DNA of 9,283 nucleotides, from positions 1 through 9,283 of the forward strand of contig CALEQS010000006.1 in NCBI GenBank assembly GCA_937907975.1, read 5' to 3'. The position numbers and the translations under genes were made by a program. This document shows, piece by piece, positions 1-6,365 of this stretch (the stretch's first letter is position 1; every line of letters begins with the position of its first letter). The notes below the pieces were generated by a model. The model searched no databases. It saw nothing but the letters and a program-made list of their open reading frames with translations, and was not told the DNA's origin. The stretch comes from an uncultured Clostridia bacterium (lineage in GTDB: Bacteria > Bacillota > Clostridia > Oscillospirales > Oscillospiraceae).

Positions 1-270
1 CTCGTAGACAATGTCCAGCTTTGGCTTGAACAGCTTCAGAAACGCATTTTCCGGTGTGGGCTGATCAAAGAACTCATCATTGATATATAATTGAAGCACA
101 TCGCCCACCTTGAGCCGGGTGTCCCGCTGGGCCCGGGCGCCGTTGAGCTTGACCCGCTTGATGCGGATGTATTTCTGTGCCAGCGGAGCGGGCAGAAGGG
201 GAAGGGTCTTGGCCATCCAGCGGTCCAGCCGCTGTCCGGCGTCGTTCTTCCCAATGGTGAATTCCTTCAT
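1..270 (-). CDS. RluA-family 23S rRNA pseudouridine synthase, N-terminal part (cut by window edge)
   Basis: I read this as the N-terminal 90 residues of an RluC/RluD-type pseudouridine synthase, which isomerises uridines in large-subunit rRNA. The visible part is an S4 RNA-binding domain: GQRLDRWMAK at residues 12-21, then YIRIKRVKLNG at 34-44 and the typical KVGDVLQLYI at 54-63. The start of the linker to the catalytic domain follows. The catalytic domain with its HRLD aspartate lies beyond the edge, so activity cannot be confirmed. The ATG at 270 has a GGGAGG ribosome binding site about 10 nt upstream. The gene is divergent from the DUF177 gene. S4 domains also occur in other RNA-binding proteins, but this domain at the extreme N-terminus with this linker fits the RluA family best. 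Which family member it is cannot be decided. Confidence 0.8.
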   Translation of the reverse strand, partial: MKEFTIGKNDAGQRLDRWMAKTLPLLPAPLAQKYIRIKRVKLNGARAQRDTRLKVGDVLQLYINDEFFDQPTPENAFLKLFKPKLDIVYE

Positions 271-306
271 AGGGGCAAATCCTCCCAAACTAACAGCTTA
301 CCCTAT

Positions 307-322
307 ATTATAGCAGATTATA
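307..322 (-). promoter_or_regulatory. Two TATAAT -10-like boxes upstream of the pseudouridine synthase gene
   Basis: On the minus strand there are two exact TATAAT hexamers, 10 bp apart (plus coordinates 307-312 and 317-322). They lie 37-52 bp upstream of the ATG at 270. No good -35 hexamer sits 16-18 bp upstream of either, so which one is used, if any, is uncertain. Confidence 0.4.
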
Positions 323-400
323 CGGGGGATGAACAGGATACGGACAGAATTCTTTTGCAGGCCTCTTTCGGAAATTCAGAGGAAAAAGTGCAAAAAGTAT

Positions 401-429
401 TTGACACATCCCGCCCCTTGCAGTATAAT
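401..429 (+). promoter_or_regulatory. Sigma-A promoter for the DUF177-rpmF unit
   Basis: A perfect TTGACA (401-406) and a perfect TATAAT (424-429) are separated by exactly 17 bp. Transcription should begin near 435-437. That leaves a leader of about 23 nt before the ATG at 459 and excludes an upstream TTG at 435 as the start codon. Such a strong promoter fits a unit containing a ribosomal protein gene. Confidence 0.88.
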
Positions 430-458
430 ACAACTTGTGCCGTTATGCGAGGTGTGCT

Positions 459-971
459 ATGCTTCTTGATTTAAAACAAATCATCCAGCGTCCCGGCGAG
501 GCGCTGCCCTTTGAATTTGATCTGGATCTCTCTGATCTGGAGTTCTATGGCATCTGTCCGATCGCCGAACCCGTCCACGTCACCGGCGAGGTGAAGAACC
601 ACGCAGGTCTGCTGGTCATGACTGGCAGAGCCGAGACCGTCCTTCACGTCAACTGTGACCGCTGCGGAAAACCCTTCCTCAAGCCCATGTCGCTCGACTT
701 TGAGCATATGCTGGCCGATCATCTGGAAGATGAGGAGAACGAGAATGACGAGATCGTTCTGCTTCAGGGAACCGTTCTGGACGTCAGTGACGCCGTGACC
801 GATGACATGGTATACGGCATGGACAGCAGTAACTTCTGCAAAGAGGACTGCAAGGGCCGCTGTTTCCGCTGTGGCAAGGATCTGAATGAAGGTCCCTGCG
901 ACTGCAAGCCGGAGCTCGATCCCCGTATGGCCGTGCTAGCCAAGCTGCTGAAAAAAGAGGAGGAGAACTGA
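459..971 (+). CDS. DUF177 / YceD-family protein with Cys clusters
   Basis: This 170-residue protein belongs to the DUF177 (YceD) family, which in many bacteria is encoded directly upstream of rpmF. The family is linked to rRNA or ribosome metabolism, but its biochemical role is poorly defined. Visible features are the CDRC pair at residues 66-69 (VNCDRCGKPF), an acidic stretch near 90-98, and a C-terminal cluster with Cys at 127, 131, 135, 138, 147 and 149, including CFRCGKDLNEGPCDC at 135-149. These suggest bound zinc. The ATG at 459 is chosen because GAGGTG lies at 449-454 and the mapped promoter puts transcription initiation at about 436. A longer reading from TTG 435 is therefore unlikely. 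rpmF follows 64 nt downstream with no terminator between, so the two are probably cotranscribed. Confidence 0.88.
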   Translation: MLLDLKQIIQRPGEALPFEFDLDLSDLEFYGICPIAEPVHVTGEVKNHAGLLVMTGRAETVLHVNCDRCGKPFLKPMSLDFEHMLADHLEDEENENDEIVLLQGTVLDVSDAVTDDMVYGMDSSNFCKEDCKGRCFRCGKDLNEGPCDCKPELDPRMAVLAKLLKKEEEN

Positions 972-1035
972 CTCCTTCCCGGCATTTTAATTCGTTAGTC
1001 TCCCGAAAGGGCTGAAATAGGAGGTGTCATAGAGT

Positions 1036-1227
1036 ATGGCAGTCCCAAAGGCAAAAGTGTCCAAGGCTCGTCGCGATAAGAGACGCAGCAACGTCTGGAA
1101 GCTGGAGAATCCCGGTGTCCTGACCTGCCCCAAGTGCGGCGCTCCCCGTCTCCCGCATCGCATCTGCACGTCCTGCTGGACCTACAATGGCCGCGATTAC
1201 AGCAAGAACGCTGAGGCGGCAAAGTAA
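1036..1227 (+). CDS. rpmF: Ribosomal protein bL32, zinc-binding form
   Basis: The 63-residue product is a full-length large-subunit ribosomal protein bL32. It begins with the family's MAVPKAKVSKARRDKRRS and has four cysteines, at 31, 34, 44 and 47, in a CPKC...CTSC zinc ribbon. This is the zinc-binding (Cys-plus) version rather than the Cys-less paralogue that some bacteria use under zinc limitation. A strong AGGAGGTG site at 1019-1026 lies 9 nt before the ATG. The gene shares the promoter at 401-429 with the DUF177 gene and is followed by a terminator hairpin. Confidence 0.97.
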   Translation: MAVPKAKVSKARRDKRRSNVWKLENPGVLTCPKCGAPRLPHRICTSCWTYNGRDYSKNAEAAK

Positions 1228-1248
1228 GTTAATTATGACTTGAGTAAT

Positions 1249-1285
1249 GAGCCTGCCCGCGCCATGCGGCGGGCTCTTTACTTTT
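1249..1285 (+). terminator. Rho-independent terminator after rpmF
   Basis: GAGCCTGCC (1249-1257) pairs with GGCGGGCTC (1268-1276), nine pairs including one G-U. The loop can extend the stem slightly. The T-rich run TTTACTTTT follows at 1277-1285. It lies 21 nt after the rpmF stop. Confidence 0.8.
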
Positions 1286-1305
1286 GCCCGGTTTTCGGAT
1301 AAAAT
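1277..1305 (+). promoter_or_regulatory. Candidate promoter for der-plsY-gpsA
   Basis: TTTACT (1277-1282) and TAAAAT (1300-1305) are 17 bp apart and overlap the T-tract of the rpmF terminator. The -10 matches consensus at 5 of 6 positions and the -35 at 4 of 6. Initiation would be near 1312, giving a leader of about 118 nt before der. It is the best pair I see in this gap, but weaker than the other promoters in the window. Confidence 0.4.
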
Positions 1306-1320
1306 AATAAACTGTACCAA

Positions 1321-1402
1321 TATGCGCATATGCGCAGGTTATTTTGAAAGCGCATAGTTTCCCTTCAAACCATCGGGAGCATCGGCTGAGCTTTATGCTC
1401 CC
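1321..1402 (+). other. Structured leader region upstream of der (palindrome plus two hairpins)
   Basis: Three possible folds follow each other before the der ribosome binding site. (1) TATGCGCA is repeated in tandem at 1321-1336, and TGCGCATATGCGCA (1323-1336) is a perfect palindrome. (2) TTTGAA (1343-1348) pairs with TTCAAA (1364-1369), extended by GG/CC across a bulge. (3) GGGAGCAT (1375-1382) pairs perfectly with ATGCTCCC (1395-1402). No U-tract follows the last hairpin, so it is not a classical terminator. The 202-nt gap from 1228 to 1429 holds nothing else recognisable. I do not match it to a known RNA family. Confidence 0.5.
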
Positions 1403-1429
1403 GCGACCAAATAAAGGAAGTGAATTGAT

Positions 1430-2758
1430 ATGAAGCCTATCGTTGCCATCGTGGGCCGCCCCAACGTGGGAAAGTCCATGCTGTTTAACCGCCTGGCCGG
1501 TCAGCGCCTGTCCATTGTGGAGGACACCCCCGGCGTTACCCGCGACCGCCTTTACGCCGACTGTGAGTGGGGCGGACGCACCTTCACCATCGTGGACACC
1601 GGCGGCATTGAGCCCAATACCGACAGCGAGATCCTGCAGTTCATGCGCGATCAGGCGGAGCTGGCCATCCAGAACGCCAATGTGATCGTGCTGGTGTGCG
1701 ACATCCGCACCGGCGTCACCGCCGCGGATCAGGACGTGGCCAATATGCTGCTGCGCTCCAAGAAGCCGGTGGTGCTGGCCGTCAATAAGGCCGACTCCGT
1801 GGGCGAGCCTGACCCGGTGTTTTATGAATTTTATAATCTGGGCCTGGGTGATCCCATTGCCGTCTCCGCCGTTCACGGCCACGGCACTGGCGACCTGCTG
1901 GATGAGTGCCTGAAGTATTTCCCGCCGGAGGACGAGGACGACACTGACGATGATGTCATCAAGGTGGCGGTTATCGGCAAGCCCAACGCGGGCAAATCCT
2001 CCCTCATCAACCGGATTCTGGGCGAGGAGCGGGTCATTGTCAGCAATATGGCCGGCACCACCCGTGATGCGGTCGACTCCTACTTTGAGAATGATAAGGG
2101 CAAGTATCTCTTTATTGACACTGCCGGTATGCGCAAGAAATCCAAGGTGGTGGACCGGGTGGAAAAGTTCTCCGTCCTGCGAGCCACCATGGCCATCGAT
2201 CGGGCAGATGTCTGCCTGATCATGATCGACGCGAACGAAGGCGTCACGGAGCAGGACACCAAGGTGGCCGGTCTGGCCCACGAGGCGGGCAAGGCCTGCA
2301 TCATCGTGGTCAACAAGTGGGACCTGGTGGAGAAAGACGGCAAGACCATGGACAAGATGCGTCAGGCCATCCGGGCAGATCTGGGCTATATGACCTATGC
2401 CCCCATCGTCTTTATCTCCGCCCTGACCGGCCAGCGGGTAGACCGCATCTTCGAGCTCATCAACTATGTCAATGAGCAGGCCACGATGCGCATCAAGACC
2501 GGCGTGCTGAACTCCCTGCTGGCTGACGCCACCATTCGTGTCCAGCCGCCTACGGACAAAGGCCGCCGCCTGAAGATCTACTATATGACTCAGATCGGCG
2601 TCCGCCCGCCCCATTTTGTGATCTTCTGCAACGATGCCAGACTGTTCCACTTCTCCTACCAGCGTTATCTGGAAAACCAGATCCGCGACACCTTCGGCAT
2701 GGAGGGCACGCCCATTCGGCTGACCATCCGTCAGAAGGGTGAGAAGGAGGAAGAGTGA
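1430..2758 (+). CDS. der: Ribosome-assembly GTPase Der (EngA), two G domains
   Basis: Der is an essential GTPase that assists maturation of the 50S subunit. The 442-residue product has the normal length and all three domains. G domain 1 has a P-loop GRPNVGKS (9-16), DTPGVTRDR (32-40), DTGG (56-59) and NKAD (119-122). A very acidic linker spans about 166-175. G domain 2 has GKPNAGKS (183-190), TTRD (210-213), DTAG (230-233) and NKWD (295-298). A KH-like RNA-binding domain fills about 352-435. The residue after the first GKS is Met, where Thr is more familiar. The ATG at 1430 follows AAGGAAG (1414-1420) by 9 nt. The gene heads an operon with plsY, which starts 3 nt after its stop. Confidence 0.97.
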   Translation: MKPIVAIVGRPNVGKSMLFNRLAGQRLSIVEDTPGVTRDRLYADCEWGGRTFTIVDTGGIEPNTDSEILQFMRDQAELAIQNANVIVLVCDIRTGVTAADQDVANMLLRSKKPVVLAVNKADSVGEPDPVFYEFYNLGLGDPIAVSAVHGHGTGDLLDECLKYFPPEDEDDTDDDVIKVAVIGKPNAGKSSLINRILGEERVIVSNMAGTTRDAVDSYFENDKGKYLFIDTAGMRKKSKVVDRVEKFSVLRATMAIDRADVCLIMIDANEGVTEQDTKVAGLAHEAGKACIIVVNKWDLVEKDGKTMDKMRQAIRADLGYMTYAPIVFISALTGQRVDRIFELINYVNEQATMRIKTGVLNSLLADATIRVQPPTDKGRRLKIYYMTQIGVRPPHFVIFCNDARLFHFSYQRYLENQIRDTFGMEGTPIRLTIRQKGEKEEE

Positions 2759-2761
2759 TCC

Positions 2762-3403
2762 ATGGCAGTTGTTTACATTGCACTGACGGTGCTGGCCGGA
2801 TACTTCCTCGGCTGCATCAACGGCGCACTGCTGGTGAGCAAGTATATCCTGCATGATGATGTGCGTGATCACGGCAGCGGCAACGCGGGACTCACCAACT
2901 TCCACCGGGTGTTCGGCGGAAAGCTGACCATCGTGGTGGTGCTGTGCGATATGCTCAAGGCGGTGTGCGCCGTTCTGGTGGGCCAGCTGCTGATGGGCCA
3001 TTTCCTCGGCTTGCTCGTGCTGGGCAAATATGTTGCCGGCCTTTCCTGTATGCTGGGGCATATGTTTCCCTGTATGTTCCACTTCAAGGGCGGCAAGGGC
3101 ATTCTGTCCGGCGGCGCCATCGCACTGATGATGGACTGGCGCATTGCCGTGGTGGTCTGGGGCCTCTTTGTCGTGTTGGTCGCTCTGACCCGCATGGTGT
3201 CTGTGGGTTCTCTGGCTGCCGGTGTGGCCTTTGCCATTATGACCGCCGTGGTCTACCGTAGTCTGCCGGTCACGATCCTGGGCATCATCATCGGCGTTCT
3301 GGTGGTCTGGGGCCACCGGAGCAATATCGGCCGTATTCTGCGGGGGGAGGAGAACACCCTTCACCTGCACCATAAAAACAGTGATTCGGAGGGTTCTAAA
3401 TGA
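2762..3403 (+). CDS. plsY: Acyl-phosphate:glycerol-3-phosphate acyltransferase PlsY
   Basis: PlsY is a membrane enzyme that moves the acyl group from acyl-phosphate to glycerol-3-phosphate, making lysophosphatidic acid, the first step of phospholipid synthesis in most Firmicutes. The 213-residue product is full length with about six to seven hydrophobic segments. The family motifs are present: GSGNAGLTNFHR (38-49), GHMFPCMFHFKGGKG (99-113), RMVSVGSL (144-151) and WGHRSNIGRILRGEE (183-197). The ribosome binding site AAGGAGG (2744-2750) lies inside the end of der. The stop overlaps the gpsA start as ATGA, so the two are translationally coupled. This makes sense because GpsA makes the glycerol-3-phosphate that PlsY consumes. 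Confidence 0.95.
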   Translation: MAVVYIALTVLAGYFLGCINGALLVSKYILHDDVRDHGSGNAGLTNFHRVFGGKLTIVVVLCDMLKAVCAVLVGQLLMGHFLGLLVLGKYVAGLSCMLGHMFPCMFHFKGGKGILSGGAIALMMDWRIAVVVWGLFVVLVALTRMVSVGSLAAGVAFAIMTAVVYRSLPVTILGIIIGVLVVWGHRSNIGRILRGEENTLHLHHKNSDSEGSK

Positions 3404-4407
3404 GAGTCTGTGTACTGGGCAGCGGCGGCTGGGGCACTGCGCTGGCGCTGGTCCTGCTGGAAAACGGCCACGACGTCAGCCTGTGGTCCTTCAGCGAGGA
3501 AGAATATGCCTCCATTGCCGCGCACCGGGAGAACCCGATGCTGAAGGGCGTGCCTCTGCCGGAAACGCTTCGGCTTACCTATGACATGAATGCCGCCGCC
3601 GACTGCGACGTCGTTGTGCTGGCGACGCCCTCCTTTGCCGTGCGCACCACGGCCCGGAAGCTCCGGGACATCATAAAGCCCGGCACCGTGGTGGTCAGCG
3701 TAGCCAAGGGAATTGAGGACGGCACCTCCAAACGGCTGAGTGAGGCCGTAGGGGAGGAGCTGGACGCGAGCTGCCCTGTGGTGGTGCTCTGCGGGCCCAC
3801 CCACGCCGAGGAGGTCGGCCGGGGCCTGCCCAGCGCCATCGTTGCCGCATCCAAAAATCAGAAGGCCGCAGAGCTTGTACAGGATCTGTTTATGAACAAC
3901 CGCTTCCGGGTCTATACTTCTTCTGACGTGGTGGGCGCAGAGATCGGCGCGGCGCTGAAAAACGTCATCGCCCTCTGTGCCGGCATCAGCGACGGCATGG
4001 GCTTCGGCGACAATACCCGGGCCATGCTCATGACCCGGGGCTTGACGGAGATCGCCCGGCTGGGTGTGGCACTGGGCGGAAAGCAGTCCACCTTTGCCGG
4101 CCTGACCGGCGTGGGCGACCTGATCGTCACCTGCACCTCCATGCACTCCCGCAACCACCGGGCGGGCATCCTGATCGGTCAGGGTGTGGAGCCGCAGGAG
4201 GCTGTCAAGCAGATCGGGGCCGTCGTGGAGGGTTTCTATGCCGCCAAGACCGCCCGGGCGCTGGCCCATAAGCATGGCGTGGAAATGCCTATCACTGAGG
4301 CGGCCTATTCCGTCCTCTATGAGGGAATGGCGCCCAAGGACGCGCTGACCAGCCTGATGAGCCGGAATAAGAAACATGAGACGGAGGACGCCTGGCGTTT
4401 CTTCTGA
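3400..4407 (+). CDS. gpsA: NAD(P)-dependent glycerol-3-phosphate dehydrogenase
   Basis: GpsA reduces dihydroxyacetone phosphate to sn-glycerol-3-phosphate in the cytoplasm, supplying the backbone for PlsY. The 335 residues match the family length. The nucleotide-binding loop is GSGGWGTALA (7-16), with Gly where the more familiar form has Ser before Trp. Further motifs are SVAKGIE (100-106), CGPTHAEEV (131-139), the probable catalytic lysine K187 in ALKNVIALCAGI, GVGDLIVTC (237-245) and SRNHRAG (250-256). The ATG at 3400 overlaps the plsY stop by 4 nt, with GGAGGG at 3388-3393. It is the last gene of the der operon; a strong terminator begins 19 nt after the stop. Confidence 0.97.
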   Translation: MRVCVLGSGGWGTALALVLLENGHDVSLWSFSEEEYASIAAHRENPMLKGVPLPETLRLTYDMNAAADCDVVVLATPSFAVRTTARKLRDIIKPGTVVVSVAKGIEDGTSKRLSEAVGEELDASCPVVVLCGPTHAEEVGRGLPSAIVAASKNQKAAELVQDLFMNNRFRVYTSSDVVGAEIGAALKNVIALCAGISDGMGFGDNTRAMLMTRGLTEIARLGVALGGKQSTFAGLTGVGDLIVTCTSMHSRNHRAGILIGQGVEPQEAVKQIGAVVEGFYAAKTARALAHKHGVEMPITEAAYSVLYEGMAPKDALTSLMSRNKKHETEDAWRFF

Positions 4408-4426
4408 GCGTAGAGAACATAAAAAG

Positions 4427-4470
4427 AAACGGGAGCGAAACCAACTGGTTTCGCTCCCGTTTTCTTATGC
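4427..4470. terminator. Bidirectional terminator between gpsA and the convergent oxidoreductase gene
   Basis: AAACGGGAGCGAAACC (4427-4442) pairs perfectly over 16 bp with 4447-4462 around an AACT tetraloop. On the plus strand the stem runs into GTTTTCTTATGCTTTT. On the minus strand it runs into GTTTCTTTTTATG. It lies between the gpsA stop (4407) and the minus-strand stop at 4473, so it can end both transcripts. Confidence 0.93.
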
Positions 4471-4472
4471 TT

Positions 4473-5462
4473 TTATGGGTGCATGATGAGCTTGCCGATG
4501 ATCTTTCCGGCGTCCAGCAGCTCATGGGCCTGCCGGGCCTCAGAGAGGGGCAGATCCTTGTAGACGAGGGGCTTGACCCGCCCGTCCCGGATCATCTCAA
4601 AGCACTTCTGTGCATTGGCCAGCCGCCGCTCCGGTTTGTCATCAAACGCATGGAAGGAGAAGCACCGAATGGCGTTTCCATGCCATGCGCGCTTGATGAT
4701 GGTGTCCAGCTGATCCAGTTCCGGGGAGCCCTTCAGCCAGTTGTAGAGCACTATCTGGCCAAAATCTGCCAGATAGTCGAACTGCTTTTTAAAGTTCGGC
4801 CCGCAGACCTGATCGTAGATCAGATCGACGCCCCGGCCGTTGGTGTGGTTCAGCACGACTCCTTTCACGTCAGCGGTCTTGTAGTTGAACACGCAGTCTG
4901 CGCCGACCTGACGCAGTGCCGCGCACTTTTTCTCACTGGAAGCGCTGGCAATGACGTCCATGCCCTTGTCTTTGGCCATCTGGATGAGCGTGGTGCCGAT
5001 GCCGCCCGCCGCCCCGGCGATGTAGAGCGAATGTCCGTCTGTACCCCGGCCAACCTCGTAGAGCAGGGCATAGGCCACCTGGAGATTGAGCACACCGGGC
5101 ACCTGCCGGGGAGAGAGCCCCTTGGGGAGCACGATGGCAAACCGCTCCTCAGCGCAGGAATACTCCGCGTGGGAGCCGCAGCCGGTGCCGTTCAGCACGG
5201 CCACCGCGTCGCCCAACTTGATATTCTTGACGTTTTTGCCCACGGCCTCCACAATGCCGGCGCTCTCGTTGCCCACGATCAGCCCGGGCAGCTTGTCCTC
5301 CAGATAGGGATCGTTGCCGCTGCGCATCAGATAGTCCGGCTTGCCCACGCCGATGATCTCATTGCGCACCAGAATTTCGTCGTCACGGGGCACCGGCTTG
5401 GCCACATCGGTGTAGATGAGCTGCTCCGGCCCTCCAAATTCGTTGATGATAACTGCTTTCAT
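4473..5462 (-). CDS. Zinc-less MDR-superfamily oxidoreductase (quinone oxidoreductase-like)
   Basis: The 329-residue protein is a medium-chain dehydrogenase/reductase of the NADPH:quinone oxidoreductase type. An N-terminal GroES-like domain is followed by a Rossmann domain with AGAAGGIG at 149-156, and the C-terminus has the family's DAGKIIGKLIM (317-327). Where zinc alcohol dehydrogenases have GHE, this protein has GNE (64-66), and the usual Cys-rich lobe is absent. It should therefore be zinc-independent and use NADPH. The substrate cannot be told from sequence: quinones, enones and other carbonyls are all possible. The ATG at 5462 has GAGGAGG five nt upstream. It lies 54 nt downstream of znuB on the same strand with no terminator between, and also has a probable promoter of its own. 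Confidence 0.85.
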   Translation of the reverse strand: MKAVIINEFGGPEQLIYTDVAKPVPRDDEILVRNEIIGVGKPDYLMRSGNDPYLEDKLPGLIVGNESAGIVEAVGKNVKNIKLGDAVAVLNGTGCGSHAEYSCAEERFAIVLPKGLSPRQVPGVLNLQVAYALLYEVGRGTDGHSLYIAGAAGGIGTTLIQMAKDKGMDVIASASSEKKCAALRQVGADCVFNYKTADVKGVVLNHTNGRGVDLIYDQVCGPNFKKQFDYLADFGQIVLYNWLKGSPELDQLDTIIKRAWHGNAIRCFSFHAFDDKPERRLANAQKCFEMIRDGRVKPLVYKDLPLSEARQAHELLDAGKIIGKLIMHP

Positions 5463-5486
5463 AGCGGCCTCCTCGAATTTTATCCT

Positions 5487-5516
5487 GGAACGATCATACC
5501 ATGTTCCTTGATGGAA
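5487..5516. repeat. GGAAC / GTTCC / GGAA half-site cluster over the oxidoreductase promoter
   Basis: GGAAC (5487-5491) and GTTCC (5503-5507) form an inverted repeat with an 11-bp spacer that contains the -10 box. TTCC (5504-5507) and GGAA (5513-5516) form a second inverted pair with a 5-bp spacer. This could be an operator. The half-sites are short, so chance is possible. Confidence 0.35.
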
Positions 5517-5522
5517 TTACAA
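5493..5522 (-). promoter_or_regulatory. Probable extended -10 promoter of the oxidoreductase gene
   Basis: On the minus strand TTGTAA (plus 5517-5522) and TATGAT (plus 5493-5498) are 18 bp apart. A TG precedes the -10 by one base (TGGTATGAT), the extended -10 form. The -35 overlaps the znuB stop codon. Start of transcription would be near 5486, about 24 nt before the ATG. Confidence 0.55.
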
Positions 5523-6365
5523 GCGTTTCTTTCGAAATGCGAACGTAATGGCAAAGAAAATGGCCAGTATCAGCGTGATGCTCGCGCCGGTGGATGCGCC
5601 GATATAATAGCTCACCATCAGTCCGGCGATGCCGGCGATCACCGCACCCAGCAGGGAGAAAAGGGTATACTGCCGCATATTTTTGGCCAGATTCCGGGCC
5701 ATTGCGCCGGGCAGGATCAGCATGGAGTTGATGACCAGCAGACCAATCCAGGTCATAGTCAGCGTGACGACCACCGCCACCGCACAGTTGAAGAGGGCTT
5801 CTACGGCAAAGAGGGAAACGCCCCGGCTATCGGCCAGCGCCGGGTGGATGGCAGACAGGGTGAGCTGATTCAGGGCAAACACCCAGAGCAGAACGACTGC
5901 CAGCAGAATAAGGGCCAGCAGGGCGATGCGGCTGGGGGAAACGGAGAGAATGTCGCCCACCAGCAGGCTGTTGAACTTGGTGAAGCTCCGCCCGCCCAGG
6001 GTGGAGAGGAAGATGCCGAGCGCCACTGCGGTGGAGGAGAACACGCCGATCACCGTGTCACTGGCCAAATTGCTCCTGCGCCGCACAAGGCTGAACAGCA
6101 GGGCAAATACCACCGACAGCACTACCGCGCACCCGGTGGGCGCCGCCAGACCGCACAGCGCGCCGATGGCCAGCCCGGCAAAGGCGCTGTGGCCAAGCGC
6201 GTCAGAGAAAAAGCTCATCCGGCTCTGCACCACCATGGTGGACATGAGGCCGAACAGGGGAGAGATGACCAGAATAGCCAGCAGCGCGTTCTTCATAAAC
6301 AGCATACTGCCGCTCTGTGCCCACTCAAAGGGGAGCAGATCCACAAGCGAATACCAGAAATTCAT
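5517..6365 (-). CDS. znuB: Zinc/manganese ABC transporter permease (ZnuB/AdcB type)
   Basis: This is a 282-residue integral membrane protein of the ABC-3 family, which forms the channel of metal-uptake transporters. It has about eight hydrophobic segments. Family hallmarks are SFFSDALGHSAFAGLAIG (51-68), GLLVINSMLILPGAMARN (208-225), the coupling region for the ATPase, and SYYIGASTGASI (252-263). The ATG at 6365 overlaps the znuC stop by 4 nt (ATGA), and AAAGGAGGTG lies just upstream within znuC. Metal specificity cannot be read from the permease itself. Zinc is preferred because the partner binding protein carries a His-rich loop. The product pairs with the ATPase and binding protein encoded immediately upstream. 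Confidence 0.92.
   Translation of the reverse strand: MNFWYSLVDLLPFEWAQSGSMLFMKNALLAILVISPLFGLMSTMVVQSRMSFFSDALGHSAFAGLAIGALCGLAAPTGCAVVLSVVFALLFSLVRRRSNLASDTVIGVFSSTAVALGIFLSTLGGRSFTKFNSLLVGDILSVSPSRIALLALILLAVVLLWVFALNQLTLSAIHPALADSRGVSLFAVEALFNCAVAVVVTLTMTWIGLLVINSMLILPGAMARNLAKNMRQYTLFSLLGAVIAGIAGLMVSYYIGASTGASITLILAIFFAITFAFRKKRL

Noticed and set aside
36..254. A 72-codon minus-strand frame at the left edge
   Set aside because: It overlaps the S4-domain reading frame from ATG 270, which has a good ribosome binding site and family motifs; this one has no recognisable content.
435..458. TTG at 435 as the DUF177 start
   Set aside because: It coincides with the predicted transcription start, so no ribosome binding site would precede it; ATG 459 has GAGGTG upstream and begins in the family's usual way.
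1375..1402. Hairpin before der as a transcription terminator
   Set aside because: The stem is good but is followed by GCGACCAAATAAAGG, with no U-tract, and the der ribosome binding site comes directly after.
1229..3373. A 714-codon open frame on the minus strand across der and plsY
   Set aside because: It is antisense to two well-recognised genes in an alternate frame. The product is a His/Gly/Asp-rich jumble without domains, and it exists because biased third positions remove stops.
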